A stretch of 64,000 bases of DNA from the NCBI GenBank assembly GCA_028023455.1, contig JAQFVV010012400.1:12717748-12781747 (forward strand). Direction: 5' to 3'. Shown here piece by piece: positions 24,150-35,600 of the stretch. The notes beneath the pieces were generated by a model that worked only from the letters and a program-made list of their open reading frames with translations, searched no databases and had not been told where the DNA came from. Source of the stretch: Epiperipatus broadwayi (taxonomy: Eukaryota > Onychophora > Udeonychophora > Euonychophora > Peripatidae). How positions within the stretch are numbered: the stretch's first letter is position 1; each line of letters starts with the position of its first letter. The position numbers and the translations under genes are program-made.

Positions 24150-24303
24150 TTTGTGTTAATAAATATAATACTTTGATCTGTATTTCGCAACAAAAAATAT
24201 TTACTGATAACAAATTAAATGCATTATTGATTAATTTTATCTTTTTTTCATAAATTATTTTATACTTTTAATAGCAAAATGTAATTGTTAATAATATATA
24301 TTG

Positions 24304-26230
24304 TGACCTTTTATTTGGTTCATTGTATTAAATAGTCCAAATTTTTAAAGATATATCTGGCAGTAATAGTTTAATAAATAATTTTAAATAGAGACTTTAA
24401 AAGAGATTATAAATACACTTTTTTTTTATTCGTGGTCGTTTTGTTTTATATATCTGTATATAAATTTTAATAATAATATATTTTAAAATAATTATAATGA
24501 TAAAAAAAAAATCATTGATTTTAAATATTTTGTTAAAATAGTTCTGTAAAGCTGAATAAATAAATATATTTTAAGTTTCAATTGAAACATTGTTTAGATT
24601 TAATCATTTTAAAGATAGTTGTTAAATTTTTTTTTAAGTTAAATTTTGACATAACAAGTTAAATATTTAAAAAAAAAAAAACAACAACAAAAACTATGCA
24701 ACAACTTTCAAATTATCGACCAATAAGAAATAAGGAGGAGATCACGAAATGTTGGAGGGAATTTTTATAGATTGGGCAGCGTTGGGAAGGGGGAGGGGGA
24801 TAAGTAAATTAAATAATAGTATGAAGTATTGGTAAAATTCATAACATTATAAAAATATTTTGTTTTATGTAACCATAAGTTAACTTATCTTAATGGAATC
24901 AAAATAATGTGCCTAATGGAAGTGACTAAATAATGGAATACTGTAATTCAGCTAATTTCTTCGTCAAGGTTGCAAGTCATAATTTGGGGAAATCGATTTA
25001 CAATTTCAAAAATGCTATTACATAAAAAGTTGTCAGTAAATATTATTGTTATTATTAACAGAAAAATGGAGAATGATGAAAGTGATTCTTGTACAAGTAG
25101 TTAAAAAGGTGGACAATCATCACGTAAGCAAAACATTTTCAGTTTATCTCTGCTTTATTTACTTATATAGAAAAAAAACTTTAAGTGATTGTTTAATTAA
25201 GAACAAAAAAACCAAGATCAGAATAGCTAAATTTTATGAATTAAGCAAGAAAAGGTATAGAACTTTAATATAATGCATAATGGAAAGGAGAAGTTGAAGA
25301 AAATAATGTGCTATTAGTTAAAGTAATTTATATTGTTAAAATTAAAAATATATTACTATTGAATGATGGATGTACAATATTTTGCAACAACAGTAATTTT
25401 AATCAAATGAATAGAATAATAGATGTTTATTCTTGAGTAATAAATAAAGGTATACAAGTGAGATAGGTCTTCTATTTATCCATAACAAGTTACATTCATG
25501 TAAACAACGTAAACGCCAGAGAATTCTAGGAGATAATAAACTTAGATCGGTCAGATAGATGGTAAATTATATTACGAGACTTAATTTCAAGAAACTGATG
25601 TATATTTCTCATAAAGAAAAGAAATTCGTGTATAAAATATAGGAACCAAAACAAAGGATTTAAGTAAAAATGATTTGGAATCGGTACTTTAAAGGATTAA
25701 CATTTAAATATATATGTTTGACTTGATTGTTTGATTTGCCGACTCCATCAATTTGTCTAATAGTGTATAAAAAAAAATTCTGACATATAACTAATGAAAA
25801 GTGTCTGAAAAAGCAGCACTGTTAGAGATTTCAGTTTATTATTATTACTGCTTCATTTTAAAATGTTGAGTAGATCTTTGGAATCACTAACAAACCTAAC
25901 AATCTAAAATCCGAATGTGCAAAGAAGTATTGACTATCTATATATTTTATCATATTAAAGTATGTGAGAAGGAATCACAAAGAGGAAAAAAAAACTTTTT
26001 TTTTTTTGGATATTAATTTATACAAATGCCAACAATATTTTAGTTATTAAGTTAAAGGATTGCATGTATTATATTAATGTTTATTTTAAGTTAATAATTT
26101 TAAGAGATATATTTAAGATGAAAACGTAGTGAGTGTGAAGAAAAGAGAAGATTGGAAATGTGTAAAATAATACTTTAACTTTTATTGTAAGGTAACAAAA
26201 AATTAAATTAATTTATTATATGTTTTAGTG
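24304..26230. other. Non-coding stretch upstream of the ankyrin gene
   Basis: AT-rich, with a G+C-richer patch at 24715-24805 described separately. The small frame at 25046-25273 shows no domain. Nothing else was supported. Confidence 0.55.
24735..24805 (-). promoter_or_regulatory. Candidate core promoter of the ankyrin gene (weak)
   Basis: On the minus strand, in order toward the gene, are a C-rich box CCCCCTCCCCC (about 24790-24800), a CCAAT element (24771-24776) and TATAAAAAT (24761-24769). This would give a 5' UTR of about 590 nt before the ATG at 24149. The CCAAT and TATA boxes are unusually close. The patch is not present in the duplicated pseudogene, whose homology ends at 24303. Confidence 0.25.
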
Positions 26231-26327
26231 CAGGGATCAGCAACCTTTTAGTAGTGCGGTGTCGAGCCTATGTTACAATGTTATTCCGCATGCTGACATG
26301 ATTTTACCAACCTTATTATATTATAAT
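26231..26327 (+). mobile_element. hAT-like terminal fragment
   Basis: CAGGGATCAGCAACCTTTTA at 26231 resembles the CAGGGGT(C)...-type ends of hAT elements, followed by a short G+C-richer tract. No matching opposite end was found after the LTR element that lies immediately to the right, so it is a truncated or interrupted copy. Confidence 0.35.
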
Positions 26328-26919
26328 TGTAGTGTCCTGGACAGGTTGATTTAAGATTGTTGAAATTCTTTATGTAAATAATAGTGTAAAGATAATGATT
26401 CATTAATAATATGTATATTAAAAGTATTGGAATTATTCTTTATGTAAATAATAGTGTAAAGATAAAAGATTCATAAATAATATGTATAATAAGGGTATTG
26501 GAATTATTAATGTAAATTGTCATGTAGAAATAACCATATATGGGTTTAAAGTTAAGTAAAATGTACTTATAAAAATGCCTCGCCTTATAAGGTAAAAATG
26601 GGGATAAATCAAAACCCATAAAGACTAGCGAAGGGTTCAGCTATCAGACCATATAAGGAGAGGTATTTATGGAATGTTTTGTTGGGACTCCAGAAGTCGG
26701 GTAAATAAGAGGGATGTAGAGGGAGAATAGGCAGCAGTATTAGAAAAAGTTAGACTACAGTGGCCCTAACAGGCAGACCTATGATACCCAACTTTAAAGG
26801 AGTGCTTCTGCCGACATATGTAACAGTAATGTATATATTGAAATTTGCTGAAAATTAAACTAATAATTTAACTTACTCAAATCTGTCTAAAGTCTCATTT
26901 ATTTGACGCATACACGTCA
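26328..26919 (+). repeat. 5' LTR
   Basis: 592 bp, TG...CA ends. It contains an internal ~72-bp tandem duplication (about 26363-26506, sharing CTTTATGTAAATAATAGTG) and a TATA-like ACTTATAAAAATGCC near 26569-26583 that is the likely start of transcription. It differs from the 3' LTR at about eight positions. Confidence 0.95.
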
Positions 26920-26923
26920 AAGC

Positions 26924-26941
26924 TGGCGCAGTTGAACAGGA
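26924..26941 (+). promoter_or_regulatory. Primer-binding site
   Basis: TGGCGCAGTTGAACAGGA starts four bases after the 5' LTR. TGG is the complement of a tRNA 3' CCA end, as expected for minus-strand priming. The tRNA used was not identified. Confidence 0.7.
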
Positions 26942-27039
26942 TCACAGTAGACAGATTTTGTGAACAGCAAACATATGTCGGGTTTCAGTATTAAACCAAA
27001 AAAGGAAACCGCGACCTGAGATAAATTCGTGCGTCGAAA

Positions 27040-27823
27040 ATGACTGCCAACATACAATTGCGAATAGCAGACTTCGATGTGGAAAATCCGTAACTGGCCA
27101 TTATATGTAAAACTAGTAGAAAAACATTTCCTGGTAAATGGCGTCAAGGAAAATGATATAAAAATAGCTACTCTTTTGGGGTTTGCAGGAATAAAAGTTT
27201 TGGAAATAGCCAATCATTTGTGTGAGCCAGTTGAGCCTGAAACGTTACAATATAATGAGGTAGTCGCGAAATTAACTGCAGAGTTCTGCCCTCTATCATT
27301 GAAACATATCGCCAGATTACATTTTAGACTACGATGACAGGGAAAAAATGAAACTTTTAAAGAATACGATGCAGCACTACGCGAATTAGCAAAAAATTGT
27401 GCTTATGGCCAGTTTTTAGAAGAGGCACTGCTGGAACAATTATTACTGGGAATATATGAAACAAAATTCCCTGAACATTTATTAGCAGACTCTACAATAA
27501 CGTATAAGGAAGCAATAAATAGGGGAATGGCACACGAATTAATAATCGACCAAGCAAAGGAATATGTAATCAACACATCGCAGCGTATGTAGTACCAGTC
27601 GATTCAGAGAACAGTCGAGCGAAGAGAAAGGCAGAAATCAGAAAGATTATAGGTGCAATCGCCTATGTTACCGCTGCGGAAAACCAGGACACCTCGAGCG
27701 GAATTGTGATCAAGTACAACGCAAACAGTCAAGCCACGGATTACGAGGACCTCTGGTGAAGTATTTCGACGAATCAAAATTAAGTAAACAATCCCCAGAA
27801 ATGTACGATAAAAATCATTAAAG
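27040..27823 (+). pseudogene. gag: Gag of the gypsy element, interrupted
   Basis: Gag forms the particle and binds element RNA. The frame opens at ATG 27040 (MTANIQLRIADFD), shifts frame near 27091 and continues as NWPLYVKLVEKHFLVNGVK, a typical gypsy gag start. In-frame stops fall at 27335-27337 (a CGA-TGA-CAG context) and 27589-27591. Downstream is a CCHC zinc knuckle, CYRCGKPGHLERNC, at 27666-27707, followed by a basic tail. The sequence between the stops stays readable in one frame, so the damage is point-like and recent. Confidence 0.85.
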
Positions 27824-27841
27824 AGCGAAAGGTCTGAATTT

Positions 27842-29470
27842 AAACAAACAGTATACATAGAAGGAAGGCGTTTTAAAATGGAAATAGATAGCGGCTCGGG
27901 AGTATCTCTGATATCCTTAAGAGATTGGAAGAACATTTCTAAAGAAAGCAGTTTTTCTAAAAAAATCGAGAGGACTGAAGTTTGCGCTAGAGACGTCAAC
28001 GGAAACATGGTTGAGATCGTCGGAAGAGTTTTGGTGAGAGTAAAATTAAACGCGATCAGCAGAATGCTACCATTATTTATAGTGTATAAGCAAATAAACC
28101 CACTAATCGGCAGAAACTGGTTCCGACCACTGGGAAACACGATCAATGTAATAAAAAAAATCAATATTGGTAAAGAAATTCAAAGTAAATTCCCACTTCT
28201 ATTTAGTTCAAGATTAGGTCAAATACAAATGACACCAGTGCAACTAGAGTTAAAGGAGCACGCAATGCCTGTAATATGCAAAAGCCGAAAGGTACCATAT
28301 GCACAGTGGAGCAAGGTGGAAGAAGCACTGAATGACGTCATGCAAAAGGGTATTATAAGCCCAACTGAAGATGCAGATTGGGCTACTCCAATCGTAGTAG
28401 TGAGCAAACCAGATGGCAAGGTGCGTCTTTGTGGAGACTATAGAGGGACAATAAATAAAAATTTGTGTAAAAGCGCATACCCAGTCCCAAACACAAGGGA
28501 GGTTCTAGCCCTTTTGGAGAAGACTTCATATTTTGCCAAACTTGATCTCCATGCTGCATTTCATCAAATACCTGTGAGTGAAGAAACGTCGAAGTTGCTG
28601 ACAATAACAACACATCTAGGGTTATTTAGATATAATCAACTTCCTTTCGGGATTACTGTGGCTCCTAACATTTTCCAAGCAAAGATCGATCATTTGGTAA
28701 AAGGACTGACAGGAGTCATCCCATACTACGATGATATCCTTATTACAGCTGACTCTGAGGAAAGTCTCAGAGATAGAGTCATCCAGGTGTGCAGGAGATT
28801 GGAGAAATTTGGAGCAACGCTGAATGCCAATAAATGTGTATGGAGCCCTCAGAAACTAAATTTTTGGGACACATAACATCCGGACAGGGTAAATCTCCAG
28901 CACCTGAGAAAACAAAGGCGGTGAATAATGCACCTAGACCAAGGAACGTGAAGGAACTTCAGGCATTCCTAGGACTTATCAACTACTTTGAGACTTTCCT
29001 AAGAGGGAAAGCCCATGTCGCTCAACCATTGTTCAATTTGCTGAAGAAGAATCAAATCTGGGAATGGACATCAGAACACGAGAATGCTTTTAATAAAACA
29101 AAAGCTCTTCTAACATCAAACTACTAGTGCATTATGATAACAAGGCAGAATTATGGTTGACAACAGATGCATCAGAGTATGGAGTAGGTGCAGTGCTAAC
29201 ACATCCCACTTCTGATGGCGAAAAACCAATAGCTTATGCCTCAAGGACTATCTAGTGCCGAAAGAAATTACAGTCAAATAGATAAGGAGGCATTGGCAAT
29301 AGTTTTTGGAATCAAGAAATTCCATCAGTATTTGTATGGAAGGAAGTTTACCATAACCACAGATCATAAACCATTGCTGGTAATATTTGCAAAAGTGAAC
29401 CCCATTCCTGATCACCTGAGTCCACGGATGTTATGCTGGATCACCATACTGTCTCCTTATGACTGAATTG
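27842..29470 (+). pseudogene. pol: Pol part 1: protease, reverse transcriptase, RNase H
   Basis: The order is protease (MEIDSGSGVSLIS from 27878, active-site Asp-Ser-Gly), then reverse transcriptase with WATPIVVVSKPDGKVRLCGD, FAKLDLHAAFHQIPV, NQLPFGI and the catalytic YYDDIL (about 28726-28743), then the connection and RNase H (TDASEYGVGAVLTH; TDHKPLL at about 29359-29379). The reading frame shifts near 28858, 29120, 29250 and 29460. The canonical gypsy motif is often YLDD or YVDD; YYDD also occurs in related clades. The enzymes copy element RNA to DNA and remove the RNA strand, but this copy cannot make one continuous polyprotein. Confidence 0.9.
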
Positions 29471-30913
29471 CAATATAGGGGCGGTAAAATGATACAACAT
29501 GCTGATGCATTGTCAAGATTGCCGGATGCCTCAGAAGAAGAAAAACCTACCATCGAAGTCAATTATGTTGATGATTGGGAATTGAAAGTAGTGAATAGTA
29601 GACACATAGCTGAATGGACAGATGCTGATGCAGGCTACCAAATACTTAAGAGCTGGATCAGTAAGGGTTGGCCCATCAGAAAACCTAAAAATTTACCAAC
29701 AGTATTCTGGAACGCACGTGCCCAACTGTCAATCTGCAAGGGTTGCATCCTCAATGGTGACAGAGTTGTGATACCTCCAAAAGGCCGAAACAAAGTCCTA
29801 AGTTTACTTCATGGTGGACATCCCGGCATAGTGCGTGCGAAGGCACTAGCAAGAAGCTATGTTTGGTGGCCAAAGCTGAATGAAGAGATTGAAGCATTCA
29901 CAAAAAGGTGTGTAGACTGTCAAGCAAATACCGGACAGAAAAAGAAGGAATATAGTTCATGGCCACCAGCAATGAGAATTTGGGAGCGTGTTCACATAGA
30001 TCATGCCGGGCCTTTTATGGGATACATATTTCTAGTACTGGTCGATGCTTACTCGCACTGGATAAAATACAGAGTCGTAAAAAATACTGGGATAGATGAA
30101 GTCATAAAACAATTAAGTTCGATATTTGCAACACAAGGATATCTGGAGACACTAGTCACAGACAATGGTACAGGATTTGCATCATCAAAATTTGAGGAGT
30201 ATTTGATGACCAGAGGTATTAGGCATATTCACTCGCCACCATACCACCCTGAAAGCAATGGGCTTGCTGAAAATGCAGTAAAACAGCTAAAAAATGCACT
30301 AAAGAAGAAAAACTCTGCAAAGATACTGGAAGCATTAGACCAAATACTTTTGCAACAACATGCCACCCCAACAGCAGCAAGCAGAAAATCACCAGCTGAA
30401 TTATTCCTGAAGCGAAGATTGAGGACAGAGCTAAACTTGTTACTGCCCGAATCATCCAATCAAAATGGAGAACCAGAGCATGAGAGTTTTATCATTGGTG
30501 AGAAGGTGTGGATTAGAGATTGTCTACGGAAAATCTGGATTAAAGGCAAATTAGTCAGCATATCTTCGAGGAACATTGCGACAGTACAAACAGAAGATGA
30601 GATAGTATGCAGAAGACACTTTAACCACATTCGCCACCGTAGTCATCCGAGCTGGGAAGGCAGAGACCCCAACCAGAACAAATCAAAAAAGACTGAGCCA
30701 GAGATCAGTGAAATCCAAGTTGCTAACCCAGAATTAGAATCAGAAACTTGTGAACCAGATATTGCATCAGAGACTAGAGAACCATTGAGGAGCAGAGAAC
30801 AGCCAGAAATGGGTAATTCAAGTGAAAGGAAGCAGTCAAGATATGAGCAAAGATACCATCACCCAAGACGAAATAGAAAACCACCAGCATACCTTAGAGA
30901 CTTTGTGAAATAA
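29459..30913 (+). CDS. pol: Pol part 2: integrase
   Basis: A 484-residue open frame. It starts in the linker (HADALSRLP). Then comes the zinc-binding HHCC domain (HGGHPGIVRAKALARS...CVDCQ, about 29813-29930). The catalytic core follows with the D,D-35-E pattern: HIDHAGP near 29995, TDNGTGF near 30160 and a Glu in NGLAENAV near 30270. The C-terminal region has EKVWIRD and an acidic, then Arg-rich tail ending YLRDFVK. Integrase inserts the cDNA into the genome. The true start is upstream in the fused polyprotein; the ATG used here is simply the first after the last frameshift. The integrase itself is unbroken. Confidence 0.9.
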   Translation: MTELQYRGGKMIQHADALSRLPDASEEEKPTIEVNYVDDWELKVVNSRHIAEWTDADAGYQILKSWISKGWPIRKPKNLPTVFWNARAQLSICKGCILNGDRVVIPPKGRNKVLSLLHGGHPGIVRAKALARSYVWWPKLNEEIEAFTKRCVDCQANTGQKKKEYSSWPPAMRIWERVHIDHAGPFMGYIFLVLVDAYSHWIKYRVVKNTGIDEVIKQLSSIFATQGYLETLVTDNGTGFASSKFEEYLMTRGIRHIHSPPYHPESNGLAENAVKQLKNALKKKNSAKILEALDQILLQQHATPTAASRKSPAELFLKRRLRTELNLLLPESSNQNGEPEHESFIIGEKVWIRDCLRKIWIKGKLVSISSRNIATVQTEDEIVCRRHFNHIRHRSHPSWEGRDPNQNKSKKTEPEISEIQVANPELESETCEPDIASETREPLRSREQPEMGNSSERKQSRYEQRYHHPRRNRKPPAYLRDFVK

Positions 30914-30924
30914 CAGATACTTCT

Positions 30925-30940
30925 GGAGTGGGAGGAGGAG
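30925..30940 (+). promoter_or_regulatory. Polypurine tract
   Basis: GGAGTGGGAGGAGGAG directly abuts the 3' LTR and would prime plus-strand DNA synthesis. Confidence 0.8.
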
Positions 30941-31532
30941 TGTAGTGTCCTGGACAGGTTGATTTAAGATTGTTGAAATTCTTTATGTAAATAATAGTGT
31001 AAAGATAATGATTCATTAATAATATGTATATTAAAAGTATTGGAATCATTCTTTATGTAAATAATAGTGTAAAGATAAAAGATTCATAAATAATATGTAT
31101 AATAAGGGTATTGGAATTATTAATGTAAATTGTCATGTAGAAATAACCATATATGGGTTTAAAGTTAAGTAAAATGTACTTATAAAAATGCCTCGCCTTA
31201 TAAGGTAAAAATGGGGATAAATCAAAACCCATAAGGACTAGCGAAGGGTTCAGCTATCAGACCATATAAGGAGAGGTATTTATGGAATGTTTTGTTGGGA
31301 CTCCAGAAGTCAGGTATATAAGAGGGATGTAGAGGGAGAATAGGCAGCAGTAGTAGAAAAAGTTAGACTACAGTGGCCCTAACGGGCAGACCTATGATAC
31401 CCAACTTTAAAGGAGTGCTTCTGCCGACGTATGTAGCAGTAATGTATATATTGAAATTTGCTGAAAATTAAACTAATAATTTAACTTACTCAAATCTGTC
31501 TAAAGTCTCATTTATTTGACGCATACACGTCA
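30941..31532 (+). repeat. 3' LTR
   Basis: 592 bp, matching 26328-26919 with about eight substitutions and no length change. It is followed by the target duplication ATAAT (31533-31537). Confidence 0.95.
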
Positions 31533-31537
31533 ATAAT

Positions 31538-32114
31538 CAAAATTGGTTCAGTTATAAAGGGCTTCAAAGTTATATATTGTAACAGGAATTAAGACCCTTT
31601 AATTAAACTTTTAGACTTTTTTAAAACTTTTCCAACTTGCACTTTTTATATTATTATTTTTAATACTGCATTTTATTCACTTTAATAAGTTTACTAATTA
31701 TTTTCTATTTTTATTTAATTTATAATCAAACATGAGTGTTCGGTCAATTTTTTCTCCCACTACATTCCCCCTAATACCACTTGCATGCCGAATCCTACCC
31801 TAATGCCAATCAATGCCTACCCGCACCTATTTTCCTATATCTATAACATATATTTTTTCTTTTTAATACCAACTATATTATTTCATTTATACAACTATAT
31901 TATTTCATTAACTAAATTCACTTATCTTTCTTTTATAACACAGAATTATTATCAGTGCCGTTTGTTCTCTTTCATCTCTCATAAATTCTTTCAATTTAAT
32001 TATACATATTTATTTATGTGAGCCAATTTTTTTTTTTTTTTAATATATTTTTTTATTACATATTTTTCTTTCTTTTTTTATCAACGAATGTTTGTGCTCT
32101 CACATTGGACATTT
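31538..32114. other. Non-coding stretch with a related terminal repeat
   Basis: From 31579 (GTAACAGGAATTAAGACCC) the sequence resembles the end of the foldback element at 32115, and later shares TGTTCGGTCA (31737, again near 32439). It looks like an older, partial copy of the same element type. The frame at 31785-32021 is low-complexity. Confidence 0.5.
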
Positions 32115-33397
32115 GTAACGGGAATTATGATCCTCCTTAATTCAACTTCTTTTACTTTTTACAACTTTTAAAAACCTTTTAATTTTAAAACTTTTTAATT
32201 ATTTATTCTATTTTTATAAAATCATATTATTTTGCAAAAAGACCTTTTTAAAAACCTGTTATTCAAGCAGGAAAGTAAATATGATTAATACTTACATATC
32301 AATCATATTTTGAGTTGTTAAGTTTCAATTACGTTCAGATAGAGTTTTGAATTCAGTTGTTAAGTTTGAAGTTGAGTTCAGAGAGTCAGTTCAAGCCAGA
32401 TTAAAAAGAATGATTGGCTAGAACCGAACGTTGTGTTCGGTCATTTTCTCTGCTCTTCTCCTGTGTGCCATTTAGCAAAATGCCGTAACAAATTACCCTG
32501 ACTCGCCTTCTGCCAAAGTTTCAATCCGCCCTACTAAATAAGTGAAAATTATGTAAACCAGGCCACCAAGAACAAGGGAGCACAAGAAGCTGTCTTTCAG
32601 TTAGAAATACCAATGCCAGGACCAAGAAACTAACCGGATCCGAGGACAAAAGGGGTGATCACCCAACTACAAAAAAATCCAGGAACTATGATACCTACCA
32701 TGGAAGTTAAAGACTAAAAGGAACCGCTACAAAGACAATGTGGAAATGACAAATAAAGTCCCAAAAGCAGCGCTATAAATCCTAGATAAATATATATTAA
32801 TATCAGGATAAAAAACTTTTAAATCTTACTCATTAAAATAAGCATGCAAAATTTGTAAATGTGTAAAATTTCTTATGTGTTTTACATTTTGATTATGTCT
32901 TATTATTATCATTACATTTATAATTATTATTGTTTTAAATAAATTTTGTTTAAAATTATTAATGTCGTTTTTTCCGTCTCTCTCTCTAGTCATAATCAAA
33001 TGTGCAGCCAGTCTCATGTGAAGAACTAGCCATGGGTCAAGCACTTGAAACGTGTTAGTGACATCTCATGGGTTCCAATCTCAGTATTGGATGGTGCCCT
33101 AGTTTTAAACCCGTTATAAATTTCCTCATGGGATGTTTCACATTTCATGCAACCGGAGAGCTACTTTGACTGGAAAAATGACTGACGGTTTAATATTTTA
33201 TGATTGATATGTAAGTATTAATCATATTTACTTTCCTGCTTGAGTAACAGGTTTTTAAAAAGGTCTTTTTGCAAAATAATATGATTTTATAAAAATAGAA
33301 TAAATAATTAGAAAGTTTTAAAATTAAAAGGTTTTTAAAAATTGTAAAAAGTAAAAGTCTAAAAAGTTGAATTAAGGAGGATCATAATTCCCGTTAC
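32115..33397. mobile_element. Foldback element with ~197-bp inverted termini
   Basis: 32115-32310 (starting GTAACGGGAATTATGATCC) is the reverse complement of 33200-33397 (ending in CCCGTTAC) at high identity. The ~890-bp interior encodes nothing recognisable. Long terminal inverted repeats with no transposase indicate a non-autonomous DNA transposon. No target duplication could be found, so its superfamily is undetermined. Confidence 0.8.
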
Positions 33398-33799
33398 CAT
33401 ATAATATTATAGTATATAATATACACTACTATATAATATATACTTTTGAAGTCCATTATAACTGGATCTTATATTATTGGTCATTCGATAATTTAAAATA
33501 CTTAGAATTATGTGAAAAGTATCTTTTTTTTAATTTGTAATTTTTAACATGCTTATTAAAAATTATATTACAAATGATAAATTACAACTTTTTACCTATA
33601 CAAAATATATAATTTAAATAAGAAAAAAATATCATGAATTCTAATGTGATTAGCTATTTTTTATTATTAAAATAAATTAATGTAAACATTGCCCTTGTAC
33701 CTCTTTGCTCAATTGCTCAATGTCAGGTATGTAATTGGTCACTTTTAGCTTTCACACATGCTTCTGAATGTTCAGGTGTTAGGTAACTTCTTTGTGAAC
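33398..33799. other. AT-rich spacer
   Basis: Short palindromic TA tracts (33405-33445) and AT-rich sequence. No gene was seen. Confidence 0.6.
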
Positions 33800-35600
33800 T
33801 CAAAATATTTTTCATATGTGAGAAAATTTGTTCACATAAGTAAGTTGAACCAAATGTCGAAAGCAAGCCCAAACAGTTTTTTTCAAAGAATTAAATCTTT
33901 CAGGTAATGATATCCAACAATTGAGAGTGACAGCCGACTTTTCTAGACAGTTCCCTTCAAGAGTGTTCTGCAATTCTACAAATTTAGTTTTCCACAATTC
34001 TGATGACATTAATTTGATTAATTCCATTTTAAAACTATCAATATCCATCCACTCAAAGAGATAAATCAAATGAAGTCATCTTTAAACAAAATAATTAAGG
34101 TTTGATGAGAAAAGAAAATATGGGTTTGTGTGTTTGGAAGTCTTTACATTGTTTGGAAAATTCTTTTCTGAGAGCTTCAATGTATTTTTGAAATTCATTG
34201 TTAATGTTAAATGGATTTGCATGGGCCTTTACATTTGGAAAGTACTGTACTTGTAGGTGTTAGTGGTAATATCACACCAAAATATATCTAATTTTGATGC
34301 AAATCCTTTCCAATATTCAAAAAGTTCTAGTACTGTTTGACCCTTCCCTTGCAAATGCAAGTTTAACTCATTCAGGTGTTGAGTTATATCAGTCAGAAGC
34401 ATCAATTTGCATAACCAGTCTTCATCCTTTATTTCTGGATAATGTTCTTTTTCATCAAGAAAGATCTTGATTTCTTTCAGACATGATACAAACCTGTTCA
34501 AGACATTACCTCGAACTAATCCAACGAACATTGCTGTATAGAGAGAGGTCTATTGCCTATGTGTTAATGAAGAGTGAGAAACTATGAAATTAATTATTTT
34601 AATGACAGTATCCATTACAGAATTCACGCATTGTGATGAGATTTTTGCAACTAAATTTTCCTGGTATATAATGCAGTGGAAACTCAATATTCGATGTTTA
34701 ATATGATTTTCAAGAAGTTTAACAAATCCCTTTTCCTTTCCGACCATTGCATGGTTGGCATCAATAGTAACACTAAATATTTTATTTATGTTCGATTTTC
34801 AAAATAATTAAAAATGCAGTGAAAATATCATGTCCCTTTGTTGTACCAGTAAGAGGAACCAAACAACAAAATCCTTCATAAATATGATTGTTGTCACAAT
34901 ATCTTGTAACTATTGCTAGGCATGCCACATCATTTACATCAGTGCTTTTATCAACAGCAACACTAAATAAAACAGCTTGTTGTAAACTGGTTTTGTCTTT
35001 TGTTGTTACATCTTCAGCCATGTCAATTATTCTTGGAATTGATCTTGCAGAAGCTGGAATTTCTTGAATTCGAGACAGTATCGTTTGTTTATTTGGTAAA
35101 TCAGTGAATAAGATTTCAGCATTTTTTCAAAATGTTTCTTTGATCAACTGTCCATCTGTGAAAGGTTTGCCTTTCAAAGCCACACAATGAACAATTGTAT
35201 AACTACATTCAGTGGCTTTATTCTGAATTCCAATTATTTGACTAAAATAATTAGTTTGTTTCTTAAAGGCAGAAACATCTTTTATAGCTTCACTTTTTTC
35301 ATCTGAGTTTTTAAACATGAACACATGTTTAGTTTGATAATGTATTTGTACACTTGAAGTATGACATACAATACTTTCACAACATAATGTACACACAGCA
35401 CAATCTTTTTGCTGTACAAATTCATATTCATTTGTCCAAGAGTCTTGAAAAGAGAGAATATCATGTTTTTATCTTTTGTGGGACATTTTGGGAATCTCTC
35501 AGTCACTATGCCATGAGAATCTCTTTTTTGAAATAGCGCCACCAATGAGCATCGATTATTTACCATTCAACTACTGAAAATAGCTTTCTAGAATTAATAA
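33800..35600 (-). pseudogene. Decayed hAT transposase (GTF2IRD2/ZBED-like)
   Basis: Several minus-strand fragments read in order form one protein. There is a BED-like zinc finger (CTLCCES...HYQTKH, about 35325-35393). Next is VALKGKPFTDGQLIKETF, then LFSVAVDKSTDVNDVACLAI with TTKGHDIF (about 34830-34980), which matches the first catalytic region of hAT transposases. Further on are LVAKISSQCVNSVMDTVIKI-type helices and LLTDITQHLNELNLHLQGKG (34340-34420). These motifs are characteristic of the domesticated and transposon-borne GTF2IRD2, ZBED and EPM2AIP1 relatives (hAT-Charlie lineage). Multiple frameshifts and stops make it inactive. Neither end of the original transposon was identified. Confidence 0.8.

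Larger units (their letters stand above)
19688..24303. repeat. Duplicated ankyrin-gene block, copy A
   Basis: Apart from a transposon insertion (19816-21336 including one target copy), this region matches 58316-61392, covering the gene, its 3' flank and about 150 bp of 5' flank. The net lengths agree closely, about 3.09 versus 3.08 kb. Homology stops at ATTGTTAATAATATAT near 24303 and 61392. Copy A keeps an open 849-codon frame; the other copy does not. Confidence 0.9.
26328..31532 (+). mobile_element. Ty3/gypsy LTR retrotransposon
   Basis: A complete 5.2-kb element: 592-bp direct LTRs beginning TGTAGTG and ending in CA, a 5-bp target duplication ATAAT (26323-26327 and 31533-31537), a primer-binding site from TGGCGCA (26924), gag, pol in the order protease-RT-RNase H-integrase, and a purine tract GGAGTGGGAGGAGGAG directly before the 3' LTR. 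The domain order and the YYDD reverse transcriptase place it in Ty3/gypsy (Metaviridae-type), not BEL or copia. About eight LTR differences in 592 bp indicate a fairly recent insertion, yet several stops and frameshifts interrupt the reading frames. No envelope-like frame was seen. Confidence 0.95.

Noticed and set aside
21838-24253. Plus-strand frames within the ankyrin gene
   Set aside because: Shadows of the minus-strand gene; no independent motif or start context.
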